Counted from the stretch's first letter, positions 42,241-54,131 are shown. The stretch is 64,000 nucleotides of DNA from Octadecabacter algicola (GCF_021532625.1 NZ_JAKGAR010000001.1:1116001-1180000), one strand, 5' to 3'. Program-made: numbers and translations. The notes: a model not told the origin generated them from the sequence alone.

Positions 42241-43653
42241 ATGATCAAGCCGCGTTTTTCTATCGTGGCTGGGGCGCGGGCCGCCTTTGTCGCTTTGGTG
42301 TTGTGTGTTGGCGGGATGCCGACTGACACAACGGCACAGACCACGGGACAACGGATTACACCGCAAGAAGCGCGAACCTTGGCGGGTCAATTGATCGACG
42401 CGCGTCAGCCAGCTGCCGCGCGTGAGATCGCATTGAGCCTTGTGAACGCGAACCCAAACGATGTCGCATCGCTGGTCGCACTGGCACGGGCAGAAATTGC
42501 GCTTGGCAATCAAGATGCGGCAATAGCGGCGGCTCGCTCTGCCAAAACCGCAGCGCAAACACCGGCACAGAACTACCTCGCCTCTCTCGCCATGGCGGAT
42601 GTCTTGGCACAATCTGAACGGTTCACGCGATCACAATTTTGGTTACGACGCGCGATCCAGTTCGCACCAAATACCCAAGCCGAACAGGTCGCCGTGCAGG
42701 CATTTCGCCGCGTGCGGCGCGCAAACCCTCTTGCCGTAGAACTTAGCTTCGGGCTCGCCCCATCGAGCAATGTAAATTCGGGTAATGCAAATCAAACCAT
42801 CAGCTTTGCTTATTTACCGGGTGTTTTGGGGGAAATCGAATGGCTAGTCCCAGCCGATGAACGCCCCCTAGCGGGGTTGGAACTGTCGCTCCAGACTGAC
42901 CTACGCTACCGCATCGCCCAATCGGAAACCAACCGCACATCGCTCGAGTTTGGCTTGTTTGGCCGCACTTACATCATGTCATCTGAGGCACGGGACACTG
43001 CGCCCGACGTCACCGGCGAAAGCCTGTCTTACTATAAGGTCTCGACCGGCATATTGCATGAATGGCGCCCACAAGGATCCGCTAACCCTTATTTCGCAAG
43101 ATTGAGCCTCTCAAACGCTTGGTCGGGGGGGGATCCTTACCAATTCGAAGTCGATGCGACCCTTGGAACAGGTTTTACCTTAGCCAATGAGGACCGCCTG
43201 TCCTTCTCTGGCGGGCTGCGCCACACGTCACGCCACGGGAGCGATACGGAAATTTTGACCTATTCAATACGCAGCCGTTGGTCGCGTACGCTGGGCAATA
43301 GCGACGTGCTTGGCCTCAATGCGCAACTCGCCCGTGCAACATCCGATACCACCGATCTTGCATATCGCGACACCACGATTGGGGTGAGGTATGACTTCGG
43401 TGATATCATCGAAGGGATCGACCTAGAAACTAGCTATTCCGAACAGTTCCGCGTCTATGAAACCTCCGCCTATGACCCCGCAGGTCGCGAAGATCGGATT
43501 TCGTCGCTCCGGTTTGACGTCGGCGTTAACAAAGTAGATTTCTTCGGATTCCAACCCGTGGTCACAGTTCTAGGTCGGCGCACAGATTCATCCGTGCCAC
43601 GGTTTGACACTGAAGGCGTGCAAGTTGGATTAAATTTCCGATCCAGCTTCTAA
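42241..43653 (+). CDS. Slam-type surface lipoprotein assembly modifier (DUF560)
   Basis: A 470-residue outer-membrane protein. A signal peptide occupies about residues 1-32. Residues 35-165 contain TPR-like helical repeats (ALARAEIALGNQDAAIAAARSA is typical). From about residue 180 the protein is a beta-barrel that opens with the Slam signature LSFGLAPSSNVNSG and ends in Phe (NFRSSF), as required by the Bam complex. Slam proteins move particular lipoproteins to the cell surface. It starts three bases after the adjacent lipoprotein gene, which strongly suggests that the two form a pair. Confidence 0.87.
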   Translation: MIKPRFSIVAGARAAFVALVLCVGGMPTDTTAQTTGQRITPQEARTLAGQLIDARQPAAAREIALSLVNANPNDVASLVALARAEIALGNQDAAIAAARSAKTAAQTPAQNYLASLAMADVLAQSERFTRSQFWLRRAIQFAPNTQAEQVAVQAFRRVRRANPLAVELSFGLAPSSNVNSGNANQTISFAYLPGVLGEIEWLVPADERPLAGLELSLQTDLRYRIAQSETNRTSLEFGLFGRTYIMSSEARDTAPDVTGESLSYYKVSTGILHEWRPQGSANPYFARLSLSNAWSGGDPYQFEVDATLGTGFTLANEDRLSFSGGLRHTSRHGSDTEILTYSIRSRWSRTLGNSDVLGLNAQLARATSDTTDLAYRDTTIGVRYDFGDIIEGIDLETSYSEQFRVYETSAYDPAGREDRISSLRFDVGVNKVDFFGFQPVVTVLGRRTDSSVPRFDTEGVQVGLNFRSSF

Positions 43654-43709
43654 CGACTGGTCGTCTGTTACATCCATGATAGGTTCCGACTAATAACCTA
43701 GGAGGTCAC

Positions 43710-44144
43710 ATGTCCCTAAAGTATCTACACACGATGGTCCGCGTCAAAGACTTGGACGCTTCAATTGCATTCTACAAACTGCTCGGACTTGTTGAACGAA
43801 AACGAACAGACCATGAGGGCGGGCGGTTTACGCTGGTCTTTTTGTGCCCGCCGGATCAGGCTGACGGTCATGCCGACGTAGAATTAACTTACAACTGGGA
43901 CGGTGATGATGCGCTGCCGTCCGACAGCCGACACTTTGGTCATCTCGCCTATACATGCGAAAATATTTACGATCTTTGTCAAACACTTATGGACAATGGC
44001 GTCACCATCAACCGCCCGCCACGCGATGGCCATATGGCATTTGTCCGCAGCCCAGACAACGTATCGATTGAGCTCTTGCAAGAGGGTGACAGACTCGCCC
44101 CTGCGGAACCTTGGGCAAGTATGGAAAACACAGGTCACTGGTAA
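43710..44144 (+). CDS. gloA: Lactoylglutathione lyase (glyoxalase I)
   Basis: GloA isomerises the hemithioacetal of methylglyoxal and glutathione to lactoylglutathione, detoxifying methylglyoxal. The 144-residue protein is a VOC-fold enzyme starting LKYLHTMVRVKDLDASIAFYKLLG, where the first His and later Glu (in VELTYNW), His (in GHLAYTC) and Glu (in SIELLQ) are the expected metal ligands. An AGGAGG ribosome-binding site is well placed. A GC-rich inverted repeat lies downstream, before the convergent ldtR-like gene. Confidence 0.94.
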   Translation: MSLKYLHTMVRVKDLDASIAFYKLLGLVERKRTDHEGGRFTLVFLCPPDQADGHADVELTYNWDGDDALPSDSRHFGHLAYTCENIYDLCQTLMDNGVTINRPPRDGHMAFVRSPDNVSIELLQEGDRLAPAEPWASMENTGHW

Positions 44145-44196
44145 GTTCCAAAAGGCTATTCATAGCTGACATCGACCACCGTCAGATCAAGCCCTG

Positions 44197-44235
44197 AGGC
44201 GCCCCCGAACCATGTTTGGTTTCGTGTGGGCGCCT
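44197..44235. terminator. Bidirectional inverted repeat between gloA and the MarR gene
   Basis: AGGCGCCC (44197-44204) pairs with GGGCGCCT (44228-44235); inner bases (CGAACCA/TGGTTTCG) extend the stem with one bulge. It lies between two convergent genes. The U tracts are poor. Confidence 0.55.
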
Positions 44236-44241
44236 AAAGCC

Positions 44242-44757
44242 CTAGTAGATATAGCGAATTTGGTCGGTCCAATATCGCTCAACGCGGCGCAACGCCGTGG
44301 CAATCTCATCGAGGCCATTCATATCTAATACACCACGTTCTTGCAGCCCCGTTGCGTGATTTGCAAAGAGGCGCGACACGACATCACGGACACCTCGCCC
44401 CTTTTCGGTGAGACGAACACGCACTGAACGGCGGTCAATCTCGCAGCGTTGATGGTGCATGTAGCCCATTTCGACCAACTTCTTGAGATTGTAACTCACA
44501 TTGCTGCCTTGATAGTACCCCCGGCTTTTCAATTCCCCGGCGGTGACTTCGTTGTCGCCGATATTGAACAGCAACAATGCCTGAACAGCATTGATTTCCA
44601 ATACGCCAACCCGTTCGAATTCGTCTTTGATCACGTCCAACAGCAGTCGATGCAACCGCTCGACCAAGGTCAAGGCATCGAGATAGGTCGTCATGAATTC
44701 AGCCTCAGCCCCGCTGGGGGCCGTGCTGGAATTAGGCGGCAGCGAATGCAGGCTCAT
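44242..44757 (-). CDS. LdtR-like MarR-family transcriptional regulator
   Basis: A 171-residue winged-helix protein of the MarR family, close in layout to LdtR, which controls L,D-transpeptidase and osmotic responses in alphaproteobacteria. The dimerisation helices carry DALTLVERLHRLLLDVIKDEF; the recognition region is ELKSRGYYQGSNVSYNLKKLVEMGYMH; the wing holds IDRRSVRVRLTEKG. The start is the ATG at 44757, with GGAG six bases upstream; a GTG five codons earlier has none. No transpeptidase gene is adjacent. It probably binds a small aromatic ligand or responds to oxidation. Confidence 0.88.
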   Translation of the reverse strand: MSLHSLPPNSSTAPSGAEAEFMTTYLDALTLVERLHRLLLDVIKDEFERVGVLEINAVQALLLFNIGDNEVTAGELKSRGYYQGSNVSYNLKKLVEMGYMHHQRCEIDRRSVRVRLTEKGRGVRDVVSRLFANHATGLQERGVLDMNGLDEIATALRRVERYWTDQIRYIY

Positions 44758-44860
44758 CTTAAACTCCGTCACAAAATTGTCTGCGACTCGATTGCCATGC
44801 GGAGGTAAAATATTCCGTTAAATTGCTGGAAATTCGATATGATCGATAGAGGGCTTCGAA

Positions 44861-45126
44861 CTAGGGTTTGGTCAGGCCAACGGCACCTTCACGGATCTTC
44901 TCCATCAAACCCGAATAGTGGTCCGGCTCTACCACCTGCCCCGTAACCCATTGATATAAATCATGATCGTTTTCTGATAGCAGCGCATCATATTGCTGCA
45001 ACTGCGGTTCACCCAGATCTGCCAAATGCGCCTCAGAGAAAGCCGTTAAAATGATATCCATTTCTTTGATGCCGCGCCGGATAGACCGCATGTGCAGCCG
45101 TTTTCGCATTACGTCCAATTCTTCGC

Positions 45127-45130
<4 letters not shown>
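44861..45130 (-). CDS. sdhE: FAD assembly factor SdhE
   Basis: SdhE promotes covalent attachment of FAD to succinate dehydrogenase subunit A. The 89-residue helical protein carries the family motif RRGIKEMDIIL (RGxxEMD, the flavinylation contact) at about residues 18-28, and the later segment DHDLYQWVTGQ. Size and motif are typical. Its start overlaps by four bases the stop of the upstream XRE-type regulator, so the two are coupled. No sdh gene is in the window. Confidence 0.95.
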
Positions 45131-46813
<1,683 letters not shown>

Positions 46814-46873
46814 ACCCTAGCGACATCACATTCGCGCTGCTAACATACCGCAAACCAGTGAGTAGGCCCCACC

Positions 46874-47290
46874 ATGAGTGCAGAGCTTCCCGACTATTAT
46901 TTCCGTGTCCGTGAGAACGGCGCAGCGGTGTTTCGTGTGGACACGGAAAACCGGCAGCGACGCATTGAGATGGACCAGATTGCGGTCATCAACATCAAAA
47001 ACGGCGAAGTGAAACCACACGGGGATCGCACGCTAAGCGATGAAGACATCGCAGAAATCGAAAGCTGGATGACGGATCGTAAAGCCCTGCTGGCACGCCG
47101 CGATATTGACGACATCCACCGTGCTGTGGATTACCTCAATATTACGACACAGTGGGTGCAATCAAAGGCCGAAGACGACCAGTTGGAGGAGGTGACTGAC
47201 GACCTGCTTTTGGCAATGCATGACCTGCGCTCGCTGCTTGTGCGCAAAAAGGCTGACCGCCTGATGAAGGCGCAAGATGCCGCTGAATAA
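46874..47290 (+). CDS. Conserved-looking hypothetical protein
   Basis: A 138-residue cytoplasmic protein with no signal, membrane helix or catalytic motif. The N-terminal part is beta-rich (YYFRVRENGAAVFRVDTENRQRR; VINIKNGEVKPHG) and the C-terminal half is helical and charged (MHDLRSLLVRKKADRLMKAQDAAE). The sequence is composed like normal genes of the window, and similar short proteins occur in Rhodobacteraceae, but I know no function. It lies between the aminotransferase and the convergent MATE gene. Confidence 0.68.
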   Translation: MSAELPDYYFRVRENGAAVFRVDTENRQRRIEMDQIAVINIKNGEVKPHGDRTLSDEDIAEIESWMTDRKALLARRDIDDIHRAVDYLNITTQWVQSKAEDDQLEEVTDDLLLAMHDLRSLLVRKKADRLMKAQDAAE

Positions 47291-47303
47291 ACAACGCGCG
47301 CAC

Positions 47304-48656
47304 TTAGCCGGTGCTGCGCGTTGTTCGCGCCCAAAACCTTAAGCCAAGCAGAATAGCAGCGATTCCCAAGCCCACGGTCAGCCCCAACCACAAGCCCACA
47401 GGCCCGACCCCAAATGTGAACGCGAGCAGGTAACTCGACGGAATGCCGATCACCCAATAGCTGACAATCGCCAGCCACATAGGAACGCGCGTGTCTTGCA
47501 CGCCGCGCAATACGGACAGCGCCACAATCTGCCCTGCATCCACAAACTGAAACAACGCCGACACGATAATCAGCGATATGCCGAGCGTCAAAACGGCATC
47601 ACGGGCCGGATCGGTCGGGTCAATGAACATGGACACCAAGGTACCTGGCATCGCGAGGTAAACCAAGACGACCAGCAGGCCAAAGGTCAGCGAAACGCCA
47701 TAGGCTGCGTATGCTCCACGTTTCAAATCAACTTCGTTGCGGGCACCAAAATGACGGCTGGCGCGGATCGTTGCGGCCTCGCACATGCCGACGTGGAACA
47801 TGAACATGAACGCCGTCAATTGCAGCGCGATTCCGTGGGCCGCTAATTCCACTTCACCGATCCAGCCCATCATGATTGAGGACCCAACGAACAAGCCGCC
47901 CTCTGCAAAGGACGTCAGCCCAATCGGTAGGCCAAGCCGGAACACTTCGCCCATTGCTTCGGCGTCGCTGCGCCAAATACGGCGAAACAATTCGGCCTCT
48001 GGTTTGGTGCGCTGTGTATAGATCATGAGGGCGATCATCTGGAGCAACTGGATCACAACGGACGCAATCGCCGCCCCTTCGATGCCAAGTTCAGGTGCGC
48101 CCAAATTACCGAAGATCAAAGCGTAATTGACCAAGGCATTGGCCGCGAGTGCGATCAGAGTGATCCACAATTGCACGGCTGTCAGTTCCATCGCACCCAG
48201 ATAGGACCGCATCACTTGCGCGCCCATGGCGGGGAACATGCCTAGCACTGCGATCCGCAGGTACAGCCCACCCTCGGCGGCAACGCTCGGTTCCTGCCCG
48301 ATCAGCAGCAGCACCTGTTCTCCATACATGAACGGAACGATCAACAGCGTCGAATATATTGCCGAAAGCCACAACGCCATGCGTGTCACGCGGCGCGCGC
48401 GAGTCTCATCACCCTGCTCTATGGCTTCGGCAACCATTGGTGTTACCGCACGACCAAACCCTGCGCCGATGATAAAGATCACGAACCACAGCCCGGTCGC
48501 CACAGTCGCGGCAGCTAGGGACGAAACCGAATACCACCCAAGCATGATCGTATCCGTCATATGGATCGAAAAGCCTGCAACGTTGGCCCCGACCAAAGGC
48601 AGACCCAGTTTCAGCAATCGCGAGACATGCGTTTGATATGACATTGGTGTAGACAT
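47304..48656 (-). CDS. MATE-family efflux transporter
   Basis: A 450-residue inner-membrane multidrug and toxin extrusion protein with 12 helices in two repeats. The conserved start is HVSRLLKLGLPLVGANVAGF, with MTDTIMLGWYSVSSLAAATVATGLWF following. The second half repeats the layout (EVFRLGLPIGLTSFAEGGLF; ELAAHGIALQLTAFMF). Such pumps export cationic drugs or metabolites in exchange for Na+ or H+. An alternative start is the in-frame ATG four codons downstream. It is transcribed divergently from the DUF2461 gene. Confidence 0.92.
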   Translation of the reverse strand: MSTPMSYQTHVSRLLKLGLPLVGANVAGFSIHMTDTIMLGWYSVSSLAAATVATGLWFVIFIIGAGFGRAVTPMVAEAIEQGDETRARRVTRMALWLSAIYSTLLIVPFMYGEQVLLLIGQEPSVAAEGGLYLRIAVLGMFPAMGAQVMRSYLGAMELTAVQLWITLIALAANALVNYALIFGNLGAPELGIEGAAIASVVIQLLQMIALMIYTQRTKPEAELFRRIWRSDAEAMGEVFRLGLPIGLTSFAEGGLFVGSSIMMGWIGEVELAAHGIALQLTAFMFMFHVGMCEAATIRASRHFGARNEVDLKRGAYAAYGVSLTFGLLVVLVYLAMPGTLVSMFIDPTDPARDAVLTLGISLIIVSALFQFVDAGQIVALSVLRGVQDTRVPMWLAIVSYWVIGIPSSYLLAFTFGVGPVGLWLGLTVGLGIAAILLGLRFWARTTRSTG

Positions 48657-48718
48657 GATATCGGCATAGGCTCAATCTTAGCTTGGGTCTAGCCAATGTC
48701 TGTTAACCGGAGCACACA

Positions 48719-49369
48719 ATGTTTGATACTTTGATTAACGACGCGCAGACCTTTCTACGCGCCCTGTCACGCGACAACACCCGTGACTGGTTCCACGCCC
48801 ATAAGGCCGAGTATGACAATAAGTTGCGTGATCCCGCCAAAGCGCTGCTCGACACGATGTCACCAAGGCTAAAGTCTCTGACGGGGTTCGACGTCACGCC
48901 AAAACTGTTCCGCGCGCATCGCGACGTCCGGTTTTCCAAAGACAAGACACCCTACACGACCCATTTACATATGATGTGGGCCGTTGAGGCTGGCGCGCGC
49001 CAGAACCCCGTCGTGTTCTTTGGTATCAATCTGACTGAGGTCACCGTTGGCACCGGAATGATGGAGTTTAGCAAGGACGTGCTGATGGATTGGCGTAAGA
49101 TGGTCGACCTTGATGGTGATCACATGGCTGGTCGCATCCGCTCCGTCACTGATAAGGGCTACACCCTTTGGGAGCCCAAATTAAAACGAGTGCCGCCGCC
49201 CTTTGACAAAGATCACCCTTATGCTGACCTTTTGCGCCAAAAAGGCCTGGTCGCCACGGGGCAGCCAGAAATGTCGGGCGATCTGGTCGAACGTTTGGAT
49301 GGCGCCTTTGCTGACCTTTGGCCCCTGTCAGACATGCTGATCGGCGTCGCTGAAACGCCGACGCTATAG
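48719..49369 (+). CDS. DUF2461 family protein
   Basis: A 216-residue protein of the DUF2461 family (also called TIGR02453). Family features visible are FLRALSRDNTRDWFHAHKAEYD near the N-terminus and FRAHRDVRFSKDKTPYTTHL in the middle, with WDWRKM-type residues further on (MDWRKMVDLDGD). The family is widespread and uncharacterised. GGAG stands just before the ATG. It is divergent from the MATE gene and convergent with the aminotransferase gene, which begins one base after its stop. Confidence 0.87.
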   Translation: MFDTLINDAQTFLRALSRDNTRDWFHAHKAEYDNKLRDPAKALLDTMSPRLKSLTGFDVTPKLFRAHRDVRFSKDKTPYTTHLHMMWAVEAGARQNPVVFFGINLTEVTVGTGMMEFSKDVLMDWRKMVDLDGDHMAGRIRSVTDKGYTLWEPKLKRVPPPFDKDHPYADLLRQKGLVATGQPEMSGDLVERLDGAFADLWPLSDMLIGVAETPTL

Positions 49370-49370
49370 C

Positions 49371-50498
49371 CTAGAGGACCTGATCAGCGACGTCCTTGAA
49401 TGCTTTTAACGTCGCATCTACGTCGCGCAGTTTATCAATGCCAAACAATCCAATACGGAACGTGCGGAAATCGGCGGGCTCATCGACGGCCAATGGCACG
49501 CCAGCTGCGATCTGCATCCCAGCACCAGCGAATTTTGAACCGTTCTGAATGTCTGGATCATCCGTATAACCGACCACCACACCCGGTGCGCCGAACCCGT
49601 CAGCGGCAACGGATTTAATGCCTTTGCTTGCGAAATAGGCCCGCACACCGTCGCCTAGTTTCCATTGGGCGTCGCGCAAGGCGTCAAAGCCCATTTCTTC
49701 GGTTTCTTGCATGGTATCGCGGAAATCGCGCAGGGCATCTGTCGGCATTGTCGCGTGGTAGGCGTGCCCACCGTTCAGATAAGCCTGCATGATCGAATAC
49801 CACTTCTTCAGATCAACTGCGAAGCTGTCAGAATTCGTCGCCTCTAACCTTTCCAAAGCGCGCTCGGACATCATGACCAAGCCAGCGGACGGGCTGGACG
49901 ACCAGCCTTTTTGCGGCGCCGAGATCAGAACATCAACGCCTGTCGCCTTCATATCAACCCACGCGCAACCAGATGCAATGCAATCCAGAACCATCAACGC
50001 GCCAACCTCGTGTGCGGCTTCGGCAAGGGCGGTCACATAATCATCCGGAAGGATAATTCCCGCACTGGTTTCCACATGCGGCGCAAAGACCACAACAGGC
50101 TTTGCCTCACGGATGGCGGCGGTGACGTCTTCAATTGGTGCCGGCGCGAATGGGGCGCGGCTGTCGTTGCCAGTTTGGCGAGCCTTATGAACCGTCTGCT
50201 TGGCCGCAAAATCGCCCGCGTCGAAAATCTGGCTCCAACGGTACGAAAACCAGCCGTTGCGCACGATCATCGCATGCGCCCCTGCCCCGAACTGTCGTGC
50301 AACAGCTTCCATCGCGTAAGTGCCGCCTCCTGGAACAATCGCCACGCCGTCCGCGTTATAAACCTTCGCCAACATCCCGTTCAGATCGCGCATGACGCCC
50401 TGAAACACCTTTGACATGTGGTTCAACGAGCGATCGGTGAAAACGACGGAAAATTCCATCAAGCCATCGGGATCAACTGGGGAATGATTAGCAGTCAT
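49371..50498 (-). CDS. Class V PLP aminotransferase (alanine-glyoxylate type)
   Basis: A 375-residue class V aminotransferase of the serine-pyruvate/alanine-glyoxylate aminotransferase group. The PLP lysine is Lys197 in SAPQKGWSSSPSAG; Asp172 in LDCIASG contacts the pyridine. The first part carries the glycine-rich phosphate segment VPGGGTYAME. The AAGGA ribosome-binding site lies seven bases before the ATG. Likely substrates are alanine, serine, glyoxylate or 2-aminoethylphosphonate; the sequence does not decide. Lrp-type genes follow upstream on the same strand. Confidence 0.86.
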   Translation of the reverse strand: MTANHSPVDPDGLMEFSVVFTDRSLNHMSKVFQGVMRDLNGMLAKVYNADGVAIVPGGGTYAMEAVARQFGAGAHAMIVRNGWFSYRWSQIFDAGDFAAKQTVHKARQTGNDSRAPFAPAPIEDVTAAIREAKPVVVFAPHVETSAGIILPDDYVTALAEAAHEVGALMVLDCIASGCAWVDMKATGVDVLISAPQKGWSSSPSAGLVMMSERALERLEATNSDSFAVDLKKWYSIMQAYLNGGHAYHATMPTDALRDFRDTMQETEEMGFDALRDAQWKLGDGVRAYFASKGIKSVAADGFGAPGVVVGYTDDPDIQNGSKFAGAGMQIAAGVPLAVDEPADFRTFRIGLFGIDKLRDVDATLKAFKDVADQVL

Positions 50499-50601
50499 CT
50501 GAATATCCTTTACATGTTAAGGCAACGACACTGTGCCCCAACTGGTTGTGCAAAGTCTTTCGCAGAATACTGGAAACTGTCTAGCCCAAATCCGACTTGG
50601 C

Positions 50602-51054
50602 CTAAATGGGACCGGGCCTGCGTTCATCGCTCAACAACACGTTGGCCTCGACATCGCCAACACCAGGCAAGGTCATGACACGGCGCCGCAAGACCCGTTC
50701 GAAATCTGCCAGATCACGGGCGACGACACGAATGCGGTAATCATAAAGCCCCAGAACATGTTCAACCAACTGCACTTCGGGGATTGCCGTGACGGCGCGT
50801 TCGAAATCATCAAGACTAACGCGCCCTTTCGTCGCCAGCTTTACCCCCAAAAAGACAGTAACCCCAAACCCGAGCGCTTGTGCGTCCAGCGACACCCGTT
50901 GTCCCGCAAGAACTCCAGCCTCGCGCAGGCGTTTTATCCGTCGCCATGTCGCAGGTTGGCTTAACCCAATGCGCCCCCCAACAGCCGCAGCGGTCTGCGT
51001 GGCGTCTCTTTGTAGTGCTGCCAAAATGGCGCGATCCATGTCATCCAGCGTCAT
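50602..51054 (-). CDS. Lrp/AsnC-family regulator, second of an overlapping pair
   Basis: A 150-residue Lrp/AsnC regulator. The helix-turn-helix is at about residues 17-45 (TAAAVGGRIGLSQPATWRRIKRLREAGVL), and the C-terminal RAM ligand-binding domain follows (LVEHVLGLYDYRIRVVARDL). The gene overlaps the upstream Lrp gene by four bases, so the two are translated together. Its neighbour ilvC is divergent. Members bind amino acids and form octamers or other oligomers. It may regulate ilvC or the nearby aminotransferase. Confidence 0.92.
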   Translation of the reverse strand: MTLDDMDRAILAALQRDATQTAAAVGGRIGLSQPATWRRIKRLREAGVLAGQRVSLDAQALGFGVTVFLGVKLATKGRVSLDDFERAVTAIPEVQLVEHVLGLYDYRIRVVARDLADFERVLRRRVMTLPGVGDVEANVLLSDERRPGPI

Positions 51055-51506
51055 AACGGCAGGCTTTCGTCATTGAGCAGAGTCGCCACGGTCATCAAGG
51101 CTTCGATGTCAGCGATATGGGGCAGCGCTAGAATTTGATCGCGGTAAATTTGCTGATAATGCGCCATGTCACGGGCGATCACGCTCAGACGCACATCGAC
51201 CCGTCCTAGAAACGTCTGGATTTCGGTCACTTCGGCTATACCGCGAGCCGCTTCCATGAATTCGTCAAACGCACGGACTTGGGTTTTGTCCAAGGTGATC
51301 CGCAACGAAACCCCGACCGCATAGCCCAACGCTGCCCAATCGATTACGGCATGTTGCCCCTTTAGAATGCCCTGTTCTTGCAATCGTCCTAAACGGCGCG
51401 TGGCTTTTAGGGCAGACACGCCAGCGCGCTGCGCCAATTCGGCGGCAGTCAAAGTAGGTTCGGCCTGCAACTGGCGCAGTAAACGGCGATCGGTATCGTC
51501 AAGCAT
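51051..51506 (-). CDS. Lrp/AsnC-family regulator, first of an overlapping pair
   Basis: A 151-residue Lrp/AsnC protein with an N-terminal helix-turn-helix (TAAELAQRAGVSALKATRRLGRLQEQGIL, about residues 20-48) and a C-terminal RAM effector domain (VTEIQTFLGRVDVRLSVIARDM). The start is set by the frame and by the divergent ilvC region (135 bases apart). It shares the family fold with the next gene but is clearly different in sequence, so heteromeric complexes are possible. The pair probably senses branched-chain amino acids, given the position beside ilvC. Confidence 0.92.
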   Translation of the reverse strand: MLDDTDRRLLRQLQAEPTLTAAELAQRAGVSALKATRRLGRLQEQGILKGQHAVIDWAALGYAVGVSLRITLDKTQVRAFDEFMEAARGIAEVTEIQTFLGRVDVRLSVIARDMAHYQQIYRDQILALPHIADIEALMTVATLLNDESLPL

Positions 51507-51619
51507 GATAATCTCAATTTATCTACAAATCACGAATAACAACTTCATCAAATGAAATAAACCCATAAGAACGCCACTCGCATCCATCCAAAACCTGCGC
51601 CATAAGGACCGCAATCTAA

Positions 51620-52663
<1,044 letters not shown>

Positions 52664-52687
52664 GTTCTAAGCATTTAGAACGCGATA

Positions 52688-52720
52688 GGCCGCCCCATAT
52701 GTGGGCGGCCTTTTGTTTTT
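52688..52720 (+). terminator. Rho-independent terminator of ilvC
   Basis: GGCCGCCC (52688-52695) pairs with GGGCGGCC (52703-52710), followed by TTTTGTTTTT. It begins 25 bases after the ilvC stop. Confidence 0.93.
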
Positions 52721-52754
52721 CAGGTTCTGTTCACGCCAGATGATGGCCTGCAGT

Positions 52755-53057
52755 TCAGAGGTTTTGGCGCACATAACCCGGATTGGTGTAAGTGACCCCC
52801 TCTTGGTATCCCGTACGCAAGTGAATGCGACCGGCATCAAACAAGGCCCTGCAATCATTTGCATCTGCATATGCATCCTCAGGCAGTAAGACTGTATGCG
52901 CACCTGGGCCATCGAAACGCGGGTCATCACAATCACCGTCATTTGCCCACTGGCTTTCATTGGTGCCCCAAACGACCCCCTCAGGAACCGTCATACAGCC
53001 AGAAACGGCCCCCAAAAGACAAACCCCAACAATCATCTTCCCAACACTTCCAGCCAT
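52755..53057 (-). CDS. Small lipoprotein with a DGDCDDPRFDGPG motif
   Basis: A 100-residue lipoprotein. The signal covers about residues 1-20 and ends in the lipobox VSGC (Cys21). The mature part carries the acidic segment NDGDCDDPRFDGPGAH (about 45-60) and a second cysteine region (DANDCRALFDAG); the segments are common in secreted Rhodobacteraceae proteins and may form a disulfide and bind calcium. A GGAG sequence stands nine bases before the ATG at 53057; a later ATG (53036) is possible. Convergent with ilvC and divergent from the EamA gene. Confidence 0.75.
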   Translation of the reverse strand: MAGSVGKMIVGVCLLGAVSGCMTVPEGVVWGTNESQWANDGDCDDPRFDGPGAHTVLLPEDAYADANDCRALFDAGRIHLRTGYQEGVTYTNPGYVRQNL

Positions 53058-53234
53058 TTCGCGAAACTCCAATTCGATAATAATATCACCCAACAGCGGG
53101 TGGTTCTTAAGGCCACTCTGCGGAACTCTTTGCGAAGAGACAAGGCAGCTGATCTCCGTCGCCTCGGTCTGAACCGCGCAATCAAAGGTACATGGCAACT
53201 GGACACGCCCCTGTCCATCTGTTCCAAGACGGCC

Positions 53235-54131
53235 ATGACATCCCACCCCACGACAACAAATTGGCTCTCTATCTTTTTGCTCGGCCTCATTTGGGGCGGA
53301 ACTTTTATGGTCGTGGCCATTGCATTGGAAGGGTATGGCCCCCTGACGGTGGCCTGTGCGCGCACGACCTTGGGTGCCGTGACTTTGCTACTGCTTGTGC
53401 GGCTGTTGAACCGGCCCTTTCCGCGCGGGCGCGCTGTTTTTGCCTACCTCGGGATCATCGGCGTTTTGAATACGGCCCTGCCCTTTGCGCTGCTGTCTTG
53501 GGGTCAGCAGTATGTCCCGTCGGCCTTTGCCGGTATTTCAATGGCCGCACTGCCCCTGTTCGTGCTGCCCTTGGCCCATATTTTTACCGACGAGAAACTG
53601 TCTTCCCGTAAACTGCTCGGCGTCATGCTTGGCTTTCTCGGGGCGGCTGTCCTAATTGGGCCAACCGCGTTTGACTTCTCCGAAGGGTCACTCGCTCTGC
53701 CACAACTGGCCTGTATCGGAGCGTCTTTCAGCTATGCGATCTCGAGTGTGTTAACCCGTCGCTGCCCGCCGATCGACAGCATCACCATGGCCGCACTGAC
53801 ACTTGTTGTCGGCGCGTTCTGTTTGATACCGGCGATGTTGGTGTTTGAGGGTATTCCCGAATGGACTGGCACGCGTTCCAGCTACGCCATTGTCTTTCTT
53901 GGGCTCGTTCCAACGGCGTTCGCGGCCCTGTTGCGGGTCGCGACGATCCGAACCGCAGGCGCCGTCTTTATGACGATGGTCAACTACCAAGTCCCTGTTT
54001 GGTCCATGGTCTTCGGCGCGTGGGTCCTGTCCGAAGTCCTTCCGTTGCGCTTCTTCGTGGCACTCGCGATCATTCTCATCGGTTTGGCCATCAGCCAATG
54101 GAACAGCCTAAAGGCTATGTTCAGGCACTGA
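53235..54131 (+). CDS. EamA-family (DMT) inner-membrane transporter
   Basis: A 298-residue drug/metabolite-type transporter with ten helices in two EamA repeats (starting [22 protein letters not shown] and [19 protein letters not shown]). Typical of exporters for amino acids or related metabolites; the substrate cannot be read from sequence. The ATG at 53235 fits the first helix; an upstream extension in frame lacks similarity. Its last 11 bases overlap the stop region of the convergent glmM gene. Confidence 0.9.
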   Translation: MTSHPTTTNWLSIFLLGLIWGGTFMVVAIALEGYGPLTVACARTTLGAVTLLLLVRLLNRPFPRGRAVFAYLGIIGVLNTALPFALLSWGQQYVPSAFAGISMAALPLFVLPLAHIFTDEKLSSRKLLGVMLGFLGAAVLIGPTAFDFSEGSLALPQLACIGASFSYAISSVLTRRCPPIDSITMAALTLVVGAFCLIPAMLVFEGIPEWTGTRSSYAIVFLGLVPTAFAALLRVATIRTAGAVFMTMVNYQVPVWSMVFGAWVLSEVLPLRFFVALAIILIGLAISQWNSLKAMFRH

